Positions 18,723 to 27,382 of a stretch of 64,000 nt of DNA are shown piece after piece. Position 1 is the stretch's first letter, and each line of letters starts with the position of its first letter. The notes below the pieces were generated by a model. It saw nothing but the letters and a program-made list of their open reading frames with translations. It was not told the DNA's origin and did not search any database. The stretch is from positions 372,001 to 436,000 of the forward strand of contig NZ_JAGYIM010000024.1 in NCBI RefSeq assembly GCF_018402695.1. The letters are read 5' to 3'. A program made the translations under genes and the position numbers. The DNA comes from Arsukibacterium sp. Lineage in GTDB: Bacteria; Pseudomonadota; Gammaproteobacteria; Enterobacterales; Alteromonadaceae.

Positions 18723-18746
18723 TTGACAGTATCTGTTTTTGATACT
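18723..18746 (+). promoter_or_regulatory. Candidate promoter/operator before the Sel1 gene
   Basis: A consensus -35 TTGACA at 18723-18728 overlaps an inverted repeat AGTATC-7-GATACT (18728-18746). The -10 is weak. The rest of the 18519-18777 gap is AT-rich and shows no gene. Confidence 0.4.
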
Positions 18747-18789
18747 AATCTGGTTTTACCTAACCCTATGGTAACAAATGGACTTAAAA

Positions 18790-19692
18790 ATGAAAAAAAC
18801 AACTAAAGTTTTTGTAGGTTTTAGCTTACTTGGCGTGCTAACCATGTTTCCATTGAGTGCGCAGCCAGATAACCCTGATTCAATCAATTTGGCCTGTGCA
18901 GAGGGTCAATGCGATGGTGACATACTCAGCCTTCATAAATTGGCTCGTTATGGTAATTATGAAGCAATGACCTTGCTTAGTATGGTTTATGCCACTGGTG
19001 ATGGCCGTGAAGCAGACCATGAAAAGGCGCTGAATTATCTTGAACGTGCGGTAAAAAATCGCTCTCCAATGGCTGTGTTTCTAATGTCTGAATGGTACCG
19101 TGAGGGATTTGTTGTGGCTCAGGACCTACAACAAGCTGCTAAGTTTTTAGCAGAGGCCGTCAAATTGAATCATCCACCGGCGCAATACAGAAAAGCGTTA
19201 CAGTTACTGCAGCAGCCAGATACTGCCAATGTTACTGAAGCCATTACCTTGCTGGAGCAGGCAAGTGACAAGCGGTTAGTCGATGCGATGTTTTTGCTTG
19301 CCAGAATGAAAATGAATGGTGCTTTTGTAGAAACCGATCTTGAAGGCGCGGCCCAACTCTATAAGAAGCTTGTGCTCTCTGGTCATGATCAGTCCAGACC
19401 ATATTTACGTGAAACTATCGCTATGCTGGCAGCCGAACCCGGTAAATCAGCACTCGTGGCAGATTTGCAACAATCATATGATGTCGAAGTAATCCGGGTT
19501 ATTGACCGTGATTTTAATGCGACCTCTTTACTTAGTAATGCAATTAGTCAGATGAACCGCACAGGGATTTATTCTCGTGGCAGTATGAATAAGTTTCCGG
19601 CGGCAACTTGCGATGTTACTAATACCTGCCTTTCTTTCAGGCCTCAGCCTGGTGAAAAAAGTCTCAGACAAGTACTCACTGGACAAAAGTAA
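18790..19692 (+). CDS. Secreted Sel1-like repeat protein, paralogue 1
   Basis: A signal peptide (KKTTKVFVGFSLLGVLTMFPLSAQ) leads into helical Sel1/TPR-like repeats, for example EAMTLLSMVYATGDGREADHEKAL, PMAVFLMSEWYREGF and DLEGAAQLYKKLVLSGHD. Cysteine pairs flank the repeats: CAEGQC near the mature N-terminus and CDVTNTC near the C-terminus, suggesting disulfides in the periplasm. Probably a protein-interaction scaffold; no enzymatic motif. An ATG 12 bases upstream is an alternative start. The next gene is a close tandem paralogue. Confidence 0.8.
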   Translation: MKKTTKVFVGFSLLGVLTMFPLSAQPDNPDSINLACAEGQCDGDILSLHKLARYGNYEAMTLLSMVYATGDGREADHEKALNYLERAVKNRSPMAVFLMSEWYREGFVVAQDLQQAAKFLAEAVKLNHPPAQYRKALQLLQQPDTANVTEAITLLEQASDKRLVDAMFLLARMKMNGAFVETDLEGAAQLYKKLVLSGHDQSRPYLRETIAMLAAEPGKSALVADLQQSYDVEVIRVIDRDFNATSLLSNAISQMNRTGIYSRGSMNKFPAATCDVTNTCLSFRPQPGEKSLRQVLTGQK

Positions 19693-19712
19693 ATTAGAAT
19701 CAGCCTTTGTTA

Positions 19713-19747
19713 TTTAATGCGCCAGCTTTAAAAACTGGCGCATTAAA
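19713..19747. terminator. Hairpin terminator between the Sel1 paralogues
   Basis: TTTAATGCGCCAG and CTGGCGCATTAAA form a perfect 13-bp stem around a 9-base loop in the 80-bp gap. The A/T ends on both sides could terminate in either direction. The second paralogue may be read by leak-through. Confidence 0.65.
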
Positions 19748-19772
19748 CCAGTAATGATTAGAAGGTGTAACA

Positions 19773-20675
19773 ATGACAAAAGCTAGTATGCTTTTTTTGA
19801 CGGCCAGTATGATGATTGCAGCGAGTTTGTCTCCTTCATACGCTCAGTCAAACACCCCTGATGGTGACGTTGCCGCCTGTGCTGATGACAAATGTGACGA
19901 TGAAATAAGGACCCTGCACCGCATGGCCCGTTTTGGTAGTTTTGAGGCCATGACCCTACTCAGTATGGTATACGCAACCGGCGATGGCCGTGACGCTGAC
20001 CCTGAAAAGGCGCTGAGTTATTTACAGCGCGCTGTCAGTTATCGCCATCCGACGGCGGTATTTTTACTGTCGGAATGGTATCGCGAAGGATTAGTTGTTA
20101 CACAGGATCTGCAAAAAGCGCATACCCTGCTAACCCAAGCGGTTGAATTAAAACATACCCCCGCCCAATACAAAAAAGCACTGCTGTTACTTCAGCAGCC
20201 TGATGAAGCTGACATAGCGACCGGCGTTGAGTTGCTGGAGCAAGCAAGTGATAAGCGATTACTCGATGCGATGTTCCTGCTAGCCAGATTAAAGCAGCAG
20301 GGTGCCTATACCGAGCTTGATTTGGAAGGTGCCGCCCAGCTTTTTAAGAACCTGGTGTTGTCTGGTCATGAAGAGTCCAGGCCTTATTTAAAGGAAACCA
20401 TTGCAATACTGACACCAAAGCCTGAAGCAGCGGAATTGGTAGCGGATTTGCAACAGTCTTACGATATGGAAGTTATTCAGGTGTTTGGCCGTGATTTTAA
20501 ACCTGACAACATACTGAGTACTGTGGTAACGCAATTAAATAATACCGGCATTTATACCAGGGGTAGTTTAAACAGGATAAGAACGATGCAATGTGACGGC
20601 AGGAATGGTTGCTATACCATGAAGCCGAAGCGGGGCGACAGAGATCTTAAACAAACACTGACTGGCCAACCATAA
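19773..20675 (+). CDS. Secreted Sel1-like repeat protein, paralogue 2
   Basis: A tandem duplicate of the preceding gene (300 residues), similar along its whole length: CADDKC replaces CAEGQC, the blocks EAMTLLSMVYATGDGRDAD and LVADLQQSYDMEVIQVFGRD are shared, and the C-terminal cysteine pair is CDGRNGC. The signal peptide ends at SPSYAQ. AAGGTG lies before the ATG. Shared segments outside the repeats, especially the last 90 residues, suggest a common family domain beyond Sel1. Function unknown. Confidence 0.8.
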   Translation: MTKASMLFLTASMMIAASLSPSYAQSNTPDGDVAACADDKCDDEIRTLHRMARFGSFEAMTLLSMVYATGDGRDADPEKALSYLQRAVSYRHPTAVFLLSEWYREGLVVTQDLQKAHTLLTQAVELKHTPAQYKKALLLLQQPDEADIATGVELLEQASDKRLLDAMFLLARLKQQGAYTELDLEGAAQLFKNLVLSGHEESRPYLKETIAILTPKPEAAELVADLQQSYDMEVIQVFGRDFKPDNILSTVVTQLNNTGIYTRGSLNRIRTMQCDGRNGCYTMKPKRGDRDLKQTLTGQP

Positions 20676-20698
20676 CGACATTAAGTTAATTGATCTGT

Positions 20699-20729
20699 AA
20701 AACGCCGGCAAAGAATGCTGGCGTTTTTC
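20699..20729 (+). terminator. Rho-independent terminator after Sel1 paralogue 2
   Basis: AAAACGCCGGCA and TGCTGGCGTTTTT form a stem with one mismatch around an AAGAA loop, ending in a T run 24 bp after the stop codon. Confidence 0.85.
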
Positions 20730-20839
20730 TTAACGTAAGTGGTTCACCTAAAATCGAATTATGTGATAGCTTAACGGCTAAGAACAAGAGCCATACCCAA
20801 AATCATTGAAAGATGAGGGGTTTATATCAGGGATCTTCC

Positions 20840-21283
20840 ATGAAAACCAGCTTACTGCTTGCAACGCTATTACTGACACCCACACTACTTACCCCAACCC
20901 TGGCCATCGCCGACGATAAAACCGAACTTATTGCATTGCTGGGCGAGTTTTTAGATGGCGCCACCCGTAACGACCCGGCTATTCATAATAAATACTGGGC
21001 CGACGAGCTCATTTATACCAGCTCAAACGGCACCCGCTTTGGTAAAGCTGAGTTAATGCAGTCAGTAAACAGCCGGGGTGAGTTAAAGCCCAATGAAATA
21101 GGCATGCGCTACAGCAGCGAAGATGTGCAAATTCTGCAATATGGCGACACCGCCGTAGTAGCTTTTACCCTGGTAGGAAAATCAGATACCGAAACTCTGC
21201 GCTTTTTCAACAGCGGTACTTTTATCCGCAAAAATGGTAACTGGCAGGCAGTGAACTGGCAGGCAACCAAAAAAGCAGAGTAG
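20840..21283 (+). CDS. Secreted NTF2-like (DUF4440/SnoaL type) protein
   Basis: A 147-residue protein with a signal peptide ending ATLAIADD and a small cone-shaped NTF2-like domain: the initial helix ELIALLGEFLDGATRND, WADELIYTSSNGTRFGKAELM, then strands VQILQYGDTAVVAFTLVG and the closing FIRKNGNWQAVNWQATK. The family binds or converts small molecules; no catalytic residue can be named. ATG at 20840 follows GGGATC. It stands alone. Confidence 0.75.
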   Translation: MKTSLLLATLLLTPTLLTPTLAIADDKTELIALLGEFLDGATRNDPAIHNKYWADELIYTSSNGTRFGKAELMQSVNSRGELKPNEIGMRYSSEDVQILQYGDTAVVAFTLVGKSDTETLRFFNSGTFIRKNGNWQAVNWQATKKAE

Positions 21284-21649
21284 GGATGAAACACTATTTA
21301 TTGATCTACCATACCGCGCACTGCTGCTGATTCGTTGCGACAGTGCTGACATTCCAACCGCCTTTGCCAAAGCCGAGCCACACGCGGTAAACGGCCTTAT
21401 GAAAAGCTGGCATACGGTAGTAGGCGAGGGCGCTGCCAACCCGGTAATAACATAGGCAGCAAATTAACGTTAAAAGCCACAGCCACAGCAAGCGGCGTCG
21501 GTGTTGTGATCTTAAAGCGATGAACGGCTAATTCTGTTGTAGAAACACACAGAAACACAGTGGCGTTGTGACTAGTTTATCGCCCGCATTAAATAAACCA
21601 AATGAGTACGAGTAAAGATACTGGTTTTACTATAAAACCGTGGCCAATT
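21284..21649. other. 366-bp gap without a convincing gene
   Basis: Short frames exist on both strands (a 61-codon minus frame beginning MLWLWLLTLICC and a plus frame ending VVGEGAANPVIT) but neither has a good ribosome site or recognisable domain. It may be decayed coding sequence. No terminator was seen after the NTF2-like gene. Confidence 0.4.
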
Positions 21650-22180
21650 TTACTTAACACTTACAACCAGAGGAAGTTCATGCCCTTCAGGCATGGCTAT
21701 TACATCTGAGTGGGTATAAGTCTTACAAAACCACTCTTTATCCATAAAATAATAACAATATTTTTCGTTGGCGAGTGTTTCTCTCTCCATACATACAGGA
21801 GTCCGAGAACCTTTGTTTACAATCTGCAGGCCTAATGCTTTACAATTATCTGTTTCAGCTAAAAATACGGATCTCTCTTTTTGTAATGAGTAGCTCTTGT
21901 AAAGCTCAATCGAAAGCAATACTGTTACGGAGAAGAATACAACAGGCGGAATAGCTTTTATCGCAATAGGAGAGGTTTTTGCGACAAAAAATCCGATACT
22001 TCCAGCAATTGCAGAAATACCAATTAGTGATAATAAGCTTAAGTTCCATATTAAAACTTCATTTAGTATAAAGACTGAGCCTGCAAACATAACAACGGCT
22101 GCAACCCTGATGATTAAACTATCCGAATCCTTTAAATTTTTATTTGATAGCCAGTCAATTAACATTTTGCATCCATTCAT
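21650..22180 (-). CDS. Hypothetical membrane protein, AT-rich
   Basis: A 176-residue protein with three hydrophobic segments (around VAAVVMFAGSVFILNEVLIW, LSLIGISAIAGSIGFFVA and IPPVVFFSVTVLLSIEL) and a C-terminal soluble part containing five cysteines. No family was recognised. Base composition is clearly more AT-rich than neighbouring genes and the ribosome site is poor, as often seen for recently acquired orphans. ATG at 22180 or 22165 are both possible starts. Confidence that it is a real gene is moderate. Confidence 0.55.
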   Translation of the reverse strand: MNGCKMLIDWLSNKNLKDSDSLIIRVAAVVMFAGSVFILNEVLIWNLSLLSLIGISAIAGSIGFFVAKTSPIAIKAIPPVVFFSVTVLLSIELYKSYSLQKERSVFLAETDNCKALGLQIVNKGSRTPVCMERETLANEKYCYYFMDKEWFCKTYTHSDVIAMPEGHELPLVVSVK

Positions 22181-22222
22181 TTTTTTTGCAGTGAGAGTAT
22201 TACATTCTCTAATCAAAGACAA

Positions 22223-22590
22223 TTAGTTGAAATTATTCAAAGGAAAACTCATTACTGGGTAGGAATAAGTTAGCTTAATGTCTGCTTTGTAGATTTGCAG
22301 ATTATATATTACATAAATGGCGACAGTCTCAATTTCGCTCATAGCAGACTAAGGCATTGGTTTTTAAAACCCAACAAACAAAATATCCAAGCCTTCAGAC
22401 ACTTCATGATGTTTTTCTCAAGGCTGTTTAGTTTTAGAAGCATCAGATCTGGCCATTAGAATGATCGGTGCTGCGCCAGGGGTAAGCCATGTCGCTTGAT
22501 AAATTCGTTAGAGCTGAGCTGGTAACGCCCAAAAAAAGCGGCGCGACTTCAACAGCAGCGCCATATCGTGGTTAAAAGATTTTTAACGGC
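22223..22590. other. 368-bp gap without a clear gene
   Basis: AT-rich on the left. A 28-codon plus frame at 22489 (MSLDKFVRAEL) follows GGGGTAAG but is too short to support. No repeat of either family and no terminator with a T tract was found. Confidence 0.35.
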
Positions 22591-24111
22591 TTAAAAGAAC
22601 CCTAGTGGATCTTCGCTGTAGCTAACCAGTAAGTTCTTTGTTTGCTGGTAATGGTTCAGTGCCAGCTTGTGGGTTTCGCGGCCGATGCCGGATTTTTTAT
22701 AGCCGCCAAAGGCGGCGTGGGCAGGGTACATGTGGTAACAGTTGGTCCAGACCCGGCCGGCTTCAATTTTCCGGCCAAAGTGATAAGCGCGGTTCATATT
22801 GCGGGTCCATACCCCGGCGCCTAAGCCAAACTCGGAACTGTTTGCCAGCTCCAGCGCTTCGGCTTCATCTTTAAAGGTCGACATTGAGATAACCGGGCCA
22901 AAAATTTCTTCCTGGAATACTCGCATGTCGTTGCTGCCTTTCAGAATGGTGGGTTGAATGTAAAAACCGCCACTTAAATCATCGCTTAACTGCTCAACTT
23001 TACCACCGGTTAGCACCGTCGCGCCTTCTTTTTTACCAATTTCAATGTAGCTTAAGATTTTCTCAAACTGAGCTTGTGACGCCTGGGCACCCACCATGGT
23101 TTCGCTATCCAGTGGGTTACCGCGCTTTATCTGTAAGGTGCGTGCCAGAATGCGCTCGATAAATTGCTCGTAAATATCTTCCTGAATAAACAGCCGTGAC
23201 GGACAGGTACAGACTTCACCCTGGTTGAAATAGGCCAGCACTGCACCTTCAATTGCCTTGCTGAGAAATGCATCATCTTTATCCATCACATCGTTAAAGA
23301 AGATATTCGGGGATTTACCGCCCAGCTCTACCGTGGACGGAATAATATTGTCTGCGGCACATTTCAGAATATGCGAGCCTACCGGCGTAGAACCGGTAAA
23401 GGCAATTTTGGCAATACGTGTGCTGGTCGCCAGCGCTTCGCCTGCTTCTCGGCCAAAGCCATTCACCACATTTAGTACGCCCGCCGGTAGCAAATCGCCA
23501 ATCAGCTCCATCAGCACCAGGATAGATGCCGGTGTTTGTTCTGCTGGTTTTAGTATCACGCAGTTACCTGCAGCCAGAGCGGGCGCCAGTTTCCATGCTG
23601 CCATCAAGATAGGGAAATTCCATGGAATAATCTGGCCGACCACTCCTAATGGTTCATGAAAGTGATAAGCCACCGTGGTTTCATCTATCTCGCCAATACT
23701 GCCTTCCTGGGCGCGAATGCAGCCGGCAAAATAGCGAAAATGGTCGGCCGCCAATGGAATATCAGCAGCCAGGGTTTCGCGAATGGCTTTACCGTTATCC
23801 CAGGATTCTGCGACAGCCAGCATTTCTAAGTTTTGTTCAATCCGATCGGCAATTTTCAATAAAACATTGCTTCGTGCGGTGACGGATGTCGCACCCCAGG
23901 CGGCTTTTGCCTGGTGGGCTTTATCGATTGCCAACTCTATGTCTTCTTTACCAGAGCGGGGGATTTTACAGAATACCTTGCCGTTTACCGGGCTAATGTT
24001 GTCGAAGTACTCACCTTTAACCGGTGCTAGCCATTCACCCCCAATATAATTGCCATACTGGGTTTTAAAGTTAACAAGGGCGCCTGCGGTACCTGGATTT
24101 GCATAAATCAT
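22591..24111 (-). CDS. NAD-dependent aldehyde dehydrogenase (ExaC/AldB type)
   Basis: A 506-residue tetrameric-type aldehyde dehydrogenase oxidising acetaldehyde or related aldehydes to acids. Motifs: [34 protein letters not shown], catalytic Glu in [10 protein letters not shown], catalytic Cys in [12 protein letters not shown] and the EEIFGPVIS closing motif. The C-terminus ending YSEDPLGFF and the 506-residue length match the ExaC/acetaldehyde dehydrogenase group. ATG at 24111 follows GAGGA. A divergent AraC-family gene 172 bp away is the likely regulator. Confidence 0.9.
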   Translation of the reverse strand: MIYANPGTAGALVNFKTQYGNYIGGEWLAPVKGEYFDNISPVNGKVFCKIPRSGKEDIELAIDKAHQAKAAWGATSVTARSNVLLKIADRIEQNLEMLAVAESWDNGKAIRETLAADIPLAADHFRYFAGCIRAQEGSIGEIDETTVAYHFHEPLGVVGQIIPWNFPILMAAWKLAPALAAGNCVILKPAEQTPASILVLMELIGDLLPAGVLNVVNGFGREAGEALATSTRIAKIAFTGSTPVGSHILKCAADNIIPSTVELGGKSPNIFFNDVMDKDDAFLSKAIEGAVLAYFNQGEVCTCPSRLFIQEDIYEQFIERILARTLQIKRGNPLDSETMVGAQASQAQFEKILSYIEIGKKEGATVLTGGKVEQLSDDLSGGFYIQPTILKGSNDMRVFQEEIFGPVISMSTFKDEAEALELANSSEFGLGAGVWTRNMNRAYHFGRKIEAGRVWTNCYHMYPAHAAFGGYKKSGIGRETHKLALNHYQQTKNLLVSYSEDPLGFF

Positions 24112-24283
24112 GATGTGTCCTCTGTCCAAATTGTTGACTAAAACTGGCGGTGGGTTATTGTTTGTGTAACCGCCTTCAAACCACCTTAGCGGAGCCGGTG
24201 AATGCAGGCTTGACTTCCAGTCCGGATTTTTTGACTATTTGTCCAAATTTTGGCTGCGGTAATAAGAGGCACCAAGAGATACT
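24112..24283. promoter_or_regulatory. Divergent control region of aldehyde dehydrogenase and AraC gene
   Basis: The sequence TGTCCAAATT occurs twice (24123-24132 and 24240-24249), each next to TTGACTA; the second lies within CCAAATTTTGG, a perfect palindrome. These are candidate binding sites for the AraC protein, one near each gene. The first overlaps the ribosome-site region of the dehydrogenase. Confidence 0.4.
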
Positions 24284-25186
24284 ATGAATACATCGGTACT
24301 CACCAGAAAACGGCAACGTCTTGATGTCCTCATTGAAAACAAAGTGAGCTTTGCCGGTGAGCACGCAGAGTTAAGTATTTACGACACCTACCAGGATGCG
24401 CAAAAAGTAGCATTGCACTCCAGTGAGTTACTGTTTTGTGGCATGATTAGCGGCAAAAAAATTATGCATGTGGCCGACAGCCAGTACCACAGTGCCTTTT
24501 TACCCAACCAATCTTTCGTGCTGGCACCGCGCCAAAAAGTGCTGATCGACTTTCCTGATGCGTCACTTAATAACCCCACCACCTGCTTAGCGATAGAGAT
24601 TAGTACTGATAAAATCCGTCAGGTTGTTGATGCCCTTAATTTTCGGCAAGAAATTAGTCATGACGATTTTTTTCAGTACGTACCAAAGTTAGTCCATAGC
24701 CAACATAATGCTCAAACCCAGCAATTGCTGCAGCGGATGATCACCCTTTTTAGTGAGAACGAGCAGCACCGCGATTACCTGATCGAATTGTCGTTGAACG
24801 AGCTGATCACGCGTTTATTACAGCAACAAAGCCGCGATGTCATGCTGGCAAGTTGTCAGCAGCAAACAACAGCAACACCACTTGATAACGTATTAATTTA
24901 TATCGAACAACACTTAAGCGACACGATAGAAATAAATACCTTGTGCAAAATTGCCTGCATGAGCCGCAGTAAATTTTATCAGCAGTTTAAACTGGCGTTT
25001 GGTGTGACACCCGCGGTGTGGCAGCAACAACTGCGCTTACAACAAGCCTATCGTTTATTGCAAACGGGCGAGCGGATCAGCCAGGTGTGTTATCAGTTAG
25101 GTTTTAATGACCCCAGTCACTTTAGCCGGGTGTTTAAAAATGCCTTTGGTTCTGCTCCGAAACATGTCATTAAACAACGTCATTAA
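24284..25186 (+). CDS. AraC-family transcriptional regulator
   Basis: A 300-residue regulator with an AraC_N-type N-terminal domain (about residues 20-170) and two C-terminal HTH motifs: INTLCKIACMSRSKFYQQFK and RISQVCYQLGFNDPSHFSRV followed by FKNAFGSAPKHV. This N-terminal domain type goes with regulators adjacent to aldehyde or alcohol dehydrogenase genes. It probably activates the divergent dehydrogenase in response to its substrate. AGAG precedes the ATG. Confidence 0.88.
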   Translation: MNTSVLTRKRQRLDVLIENKVSFAGEHAELSIYDTYQDAQKVALHSSELLFCGMISGKKIMHVADSQYHSAFLPNQSFVLAPRQKVLIDFPDASLNNPTTCLAIEISTDKIRQVVDALNFRQEISHDDFFQYVPKLVHSQHNAQTQQLLQRMITLFSENEQHRDYLIELSLNELITRLLQQQSRDVMLASCQQQTTATPLDNVLIYIEQHLSDTIEINTLCKIACMSRSKFYQQFKLAFGVTPAVWQQQLRLQQAYRLLQTGERISQVCYQLGFNDPSHFSRVFKNAFGSAPKHVIKQRH

Positions 25187-25276
25187 GGTAACCAGTCTAT
25201 ATACCGGTAATGCAGTGCGGTCGATATAATTCCGGTAACATGTGCCTGGCTTCAAACTAGAGAAAGAAGGTGAACA

Positions 25277-25726
25277 ATGCGCAAGGTTAAACAAATAAAC
25301 TTCAGTATTGTGATTAATGCACCGGTAGAGTTGGTGTGGCAGCGGATGTTTGATGATGCCGGTTTTCGCGTTTGGACCTCGGCTTTTTGCGAAGGCTCAT
25401 ACTTTGAAGGTAAGTGGCAAAAGGGGGAGCCCATGCGGTTTTTGTCGCCTTCTGGCGATGGCATGGTGGCAACGATTGCCGAGCTGGAACCGCTGAAGTT
25501 TGTGTCGATTAAGCATCTGGGCTTTGTGGTTGCCGGCAAAGATGACTTAAGTAGCGAGCAGGTTAGCAGCTGGGCGCCAGCTTATGAAAATTACTATTTT
25601 AAAACGGTGCCGGAAGGTACGGAGATAAGAGTAGAGCAGGAAATAGCCCCGTCATATGATGAGTTTATGTCAAGTCGCTGGCCTATAGCATTGCAGAAGC
25701 TGAAGGCCTTGTGTGAACAGGTCTGA
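25277..25726 (+). CDS. SRPBCC-family protein
   Basis: A 149-residue helix-grip fold protein: the opening strand INFSIVINAPVELVWQRMFD, VWTSAFCEGSYFEGKWQKGE, ISVGSP-like PMRFLSPSGDGM, and the terminal helix WPIALQKLKALCEQV match the AHSA1/SRPBCC pattern. The family binds hydrophobic ligands; no enzymatic role can be assigned. GAAGGTG lies before the ATG. The end overlaps an upstream extension of lepB, but the chosen lepB start is 55 bp downstream. Confidence 0.8.
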   Translation: MRKVKQINFSIVINAPVELVWQRMFDDAGFRVWTSAFCEGSYFEGKWQKGEPMRFLSPSGDGMVATIAELEPLKFVSIKHLGFVVAGKDDLSSEQVSSWAPAYENYYFKTVPEGTEIRVEQEIAPSYDEFMSSRWPIALQKLKALCEQV

Positions 25727-25781
25727 ACTTGGTGACTGGCTGTTGGTCATACTGAGCGTTACGAAATCAACAAGGAAAGTT

Positions 25782-26444
25782 ATGAGGAAACTTAAACAGC
25801 TGTGGCGCGATAATCGCGGCCTTATCGTGTTTATCAGCTTAATGTTTGTCTTCAGAAGTGCCGTGGCCGACTGGAACGATGTGCCCTCCGGTTCAATGCA
25901 ACCCACTATTGAAATTGGCGACCGGATTTTAGTGAATAAAATGGCCTATGATTTGCGCCTGCCATTTAGCACCGTGTCAATGCTAAAGCTGGCCGACCCA
26001 AAGCGCGGCGATATTGTGATATTCGCTTCAGAAGCGGCCGATAACCGTCTGGTTAAACGAGTGGTTGGTATGCCGGGCGATGTGGTTGCCATGCAGCAAA
26101 ATGTGCTGAGTATTAATGGCAAGCGGGTGGATTACACCGAATCGGATCCAGCAGCGGAAACAGAGGCCGGCAACGAATTGCTGTTAACAGAGCAACTGGG
26201 TGGTATCTCTCATGCCGTTAAGTTAGCCCCGGTATCAAGTGGTTTGGCTAACTTTGCACCGGTGCAGGTGCCTGAGGGCCATTATCTGGTGCTGGGCGAT
26301 AACCGCGATAACAGTGCCGACTCGCGGGTCATCGGTTTTGTACCACGGCACGAGATCATTGGCCGTGCTGGGAAGGTGTTGTTCTCACTGGATTACGATA
26401 ATTACTACCTGCCACGACGCGAACGCTTTTTAGCCTCCCTGTAA
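25782..26444 (+). CDS. lepB: Signal peptidase I, short form
   Basis: A membrane serine protease (220 residues) that removes signal peptides. One transmembrane helix (LIVFISLMFVFRSAVAD), catalytic Ser38 in PSGSMQPT, catalytic Lys92 in RLVKRVVGMPGD and the GDNRDNSADSR box are all present, so it should be active. It is much shorter than the main LepB of gammaproteobacteria (about 300 residues, two membrane helices) and is not next to lepA/rnc, so this may be an accessory copy. ATG at 25782 has AAGGA upstream. Confidence 0.9.
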   Translation: MRKLKQLWRDNRGLIVFISLMFVFRSAVADWNDVPSGSMQPTIEIGDRILVNKMAYDLRLPFSTVSMLKLADPKRGDIVIFASEAADNRLVKRVVGMPGDVVAMQQNVLSINGKRVDYTESDPAAETEAGNELLLTEQLGGISHAVKLAPVSSGLANFAPVQVPEGHYLVLGDNRDNSADSRVIGFVPRHEIIGRAGKVLFSLDYDNYYLPRRERFLASL

Positions 26445-26461
26445 CTATTCAGATTAGCTGA

Positions 26462-26482
26462 CATAGCCGCGCAGCGGCTATG
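26462..26482 (+). terminator. Hairpin after lepB
   Basis: CATAGCCGC and GCGGCTATG form a perfect 9-bp stem around GCA, 17 bp after the lepB stop. The following CTTTGCTTTCC is only partly T-rich, so termination is probable, not certain. The rest of the gap to 26730 shows no gene. Confidence 0.6.
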
Positions 26483-26730
26483 CTTTGCTTTCCTTCCCGG
26501 TTGTGTTTTTTAAGCGGATATCTGCTGACATTTCTCGTTGTCTTATCAAGTTAAGTGCGTCAGCGCACCGACTGGGTACGTCCATTGTTGTACAGTCAAT
26601 TTTCATCCTGAATTCCAGCTCAGATGGCGATTCAGAGTCTTAGCGGTAAGAGTACCGGCAAGACGCTGTGGTGAAACGGTGATGGCGGACATCTTGCCCG
26701 ACAGCCTTAGTCAATTCGACGGAGATTCAT

Positions 26731-27234
26731 ATGAAAAAGTTAAATTCTATTATTTTTTATGCATTGGTTACACCTGCAATAACCTTAGGCGCCGGCGCTG
26801 CCATAGCGCAGGATGTCAGCGTTCGGGTTACTAAAAACGACCAGAGTAACCAGCGGACAGACAAAACTGACAAAATGGATATGCATAAAGATACTGCTCA
26901 CAAAAACATGCTGGATAATTCCCGGATGAAAAATCAGGACTATTTAACAGCGGTGCCAGCTAACGGTATGCACGCCAGTCATTTGTTAGGTGCAGAAGTG
27001 CAGACCAACAATGATGAGGACATCGGTGAGGTCGTCGACCTAATTGTTGACAGTAACGGCCAGATCCAAGCGGTAATTGTCAGCGTTGGTGGCTTTCTTG
27101 GCATGGGTGAGAAAGATGTTGCAGTAGGTTGGGGCCATGTAAAGCGCTCTGGCAAAGCGGACGAGCAGGAATTGCGAATTAATGTCAGCCGTGATGAATT
27201 AACATCAGCGCCGGCCTTTGAGCGACGCGATTAA
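26731..27234 (+). CDS. Secreted PRC-barrel domain protein
   Basis: A 167-residue exported protein. The signal peptide ends AAIAQ; a charged, low-complexity linker (residues 30-65, rich in Asp, Lys and Met) precedes a PRC-barrel: HLLGAEVQTNNDEDIGEVVD, IQAVIVSVGGFLGMGEKDVAV. Periplasmic PRC-barrel proteins of this type are common in stress-linked gene groups, and a cytoplasmic one lies beyond katE. CGGAGAT precedes the ATG. Precise function unknown. Confidence 0.8.
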   Translation: MKKLNSIIFYALVTPAITLGAGAAIAQDVSVRVTKNDQSNQRTDKTDKMDMHKDTAHKNMLDNSRMKNQDYLTAVPANGMHASHLLGAEVQTNNDEDIGEVVDLIVDSNGQIQAVIVSVGGFLGMGEKDVAVGWGHVKRSGKADEQELRINVSRDELTSAPAFERRD

Positions 27235-27299
27235 CTGACTCATCCCTGAGTTAGCTGAGCAATGAACAGTTGCCAGTGATCCGCTGCTAAGTCAGCCTA

Positions 27300-27328
27300 G
27301 CATCCCGGGCATTCTCTGCCCGGGATGC
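27300..27328. terminator. Bidirectional hairpin between convergent PRC-barrel and katE genes
   Basis: GCATCCCGGGCA and TGCCCGGGATGC make a perfect 12-bp GC-rich stem with a 5-base loop. There is no T tract on either side, so it may act as a block or processing signal for both transcripts. Confidence 0.55.
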
Positions 27329-27382
27329 GCCTATTGCTGTCTCAACTTTTTTCAGCTCTTCCTGTGGCGGCACCAGTGCTGT

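Noticed and set aside
21306-21491. Minus-strand 61-codon hydrophobic frame
   Set aside because: No ribosome site, overlaps another competing frame, and no recognisable family.
22489-22575. 28-codon plus-strand frame after GGGGTAAG
   Set aside because: Too short and without any supporting context.
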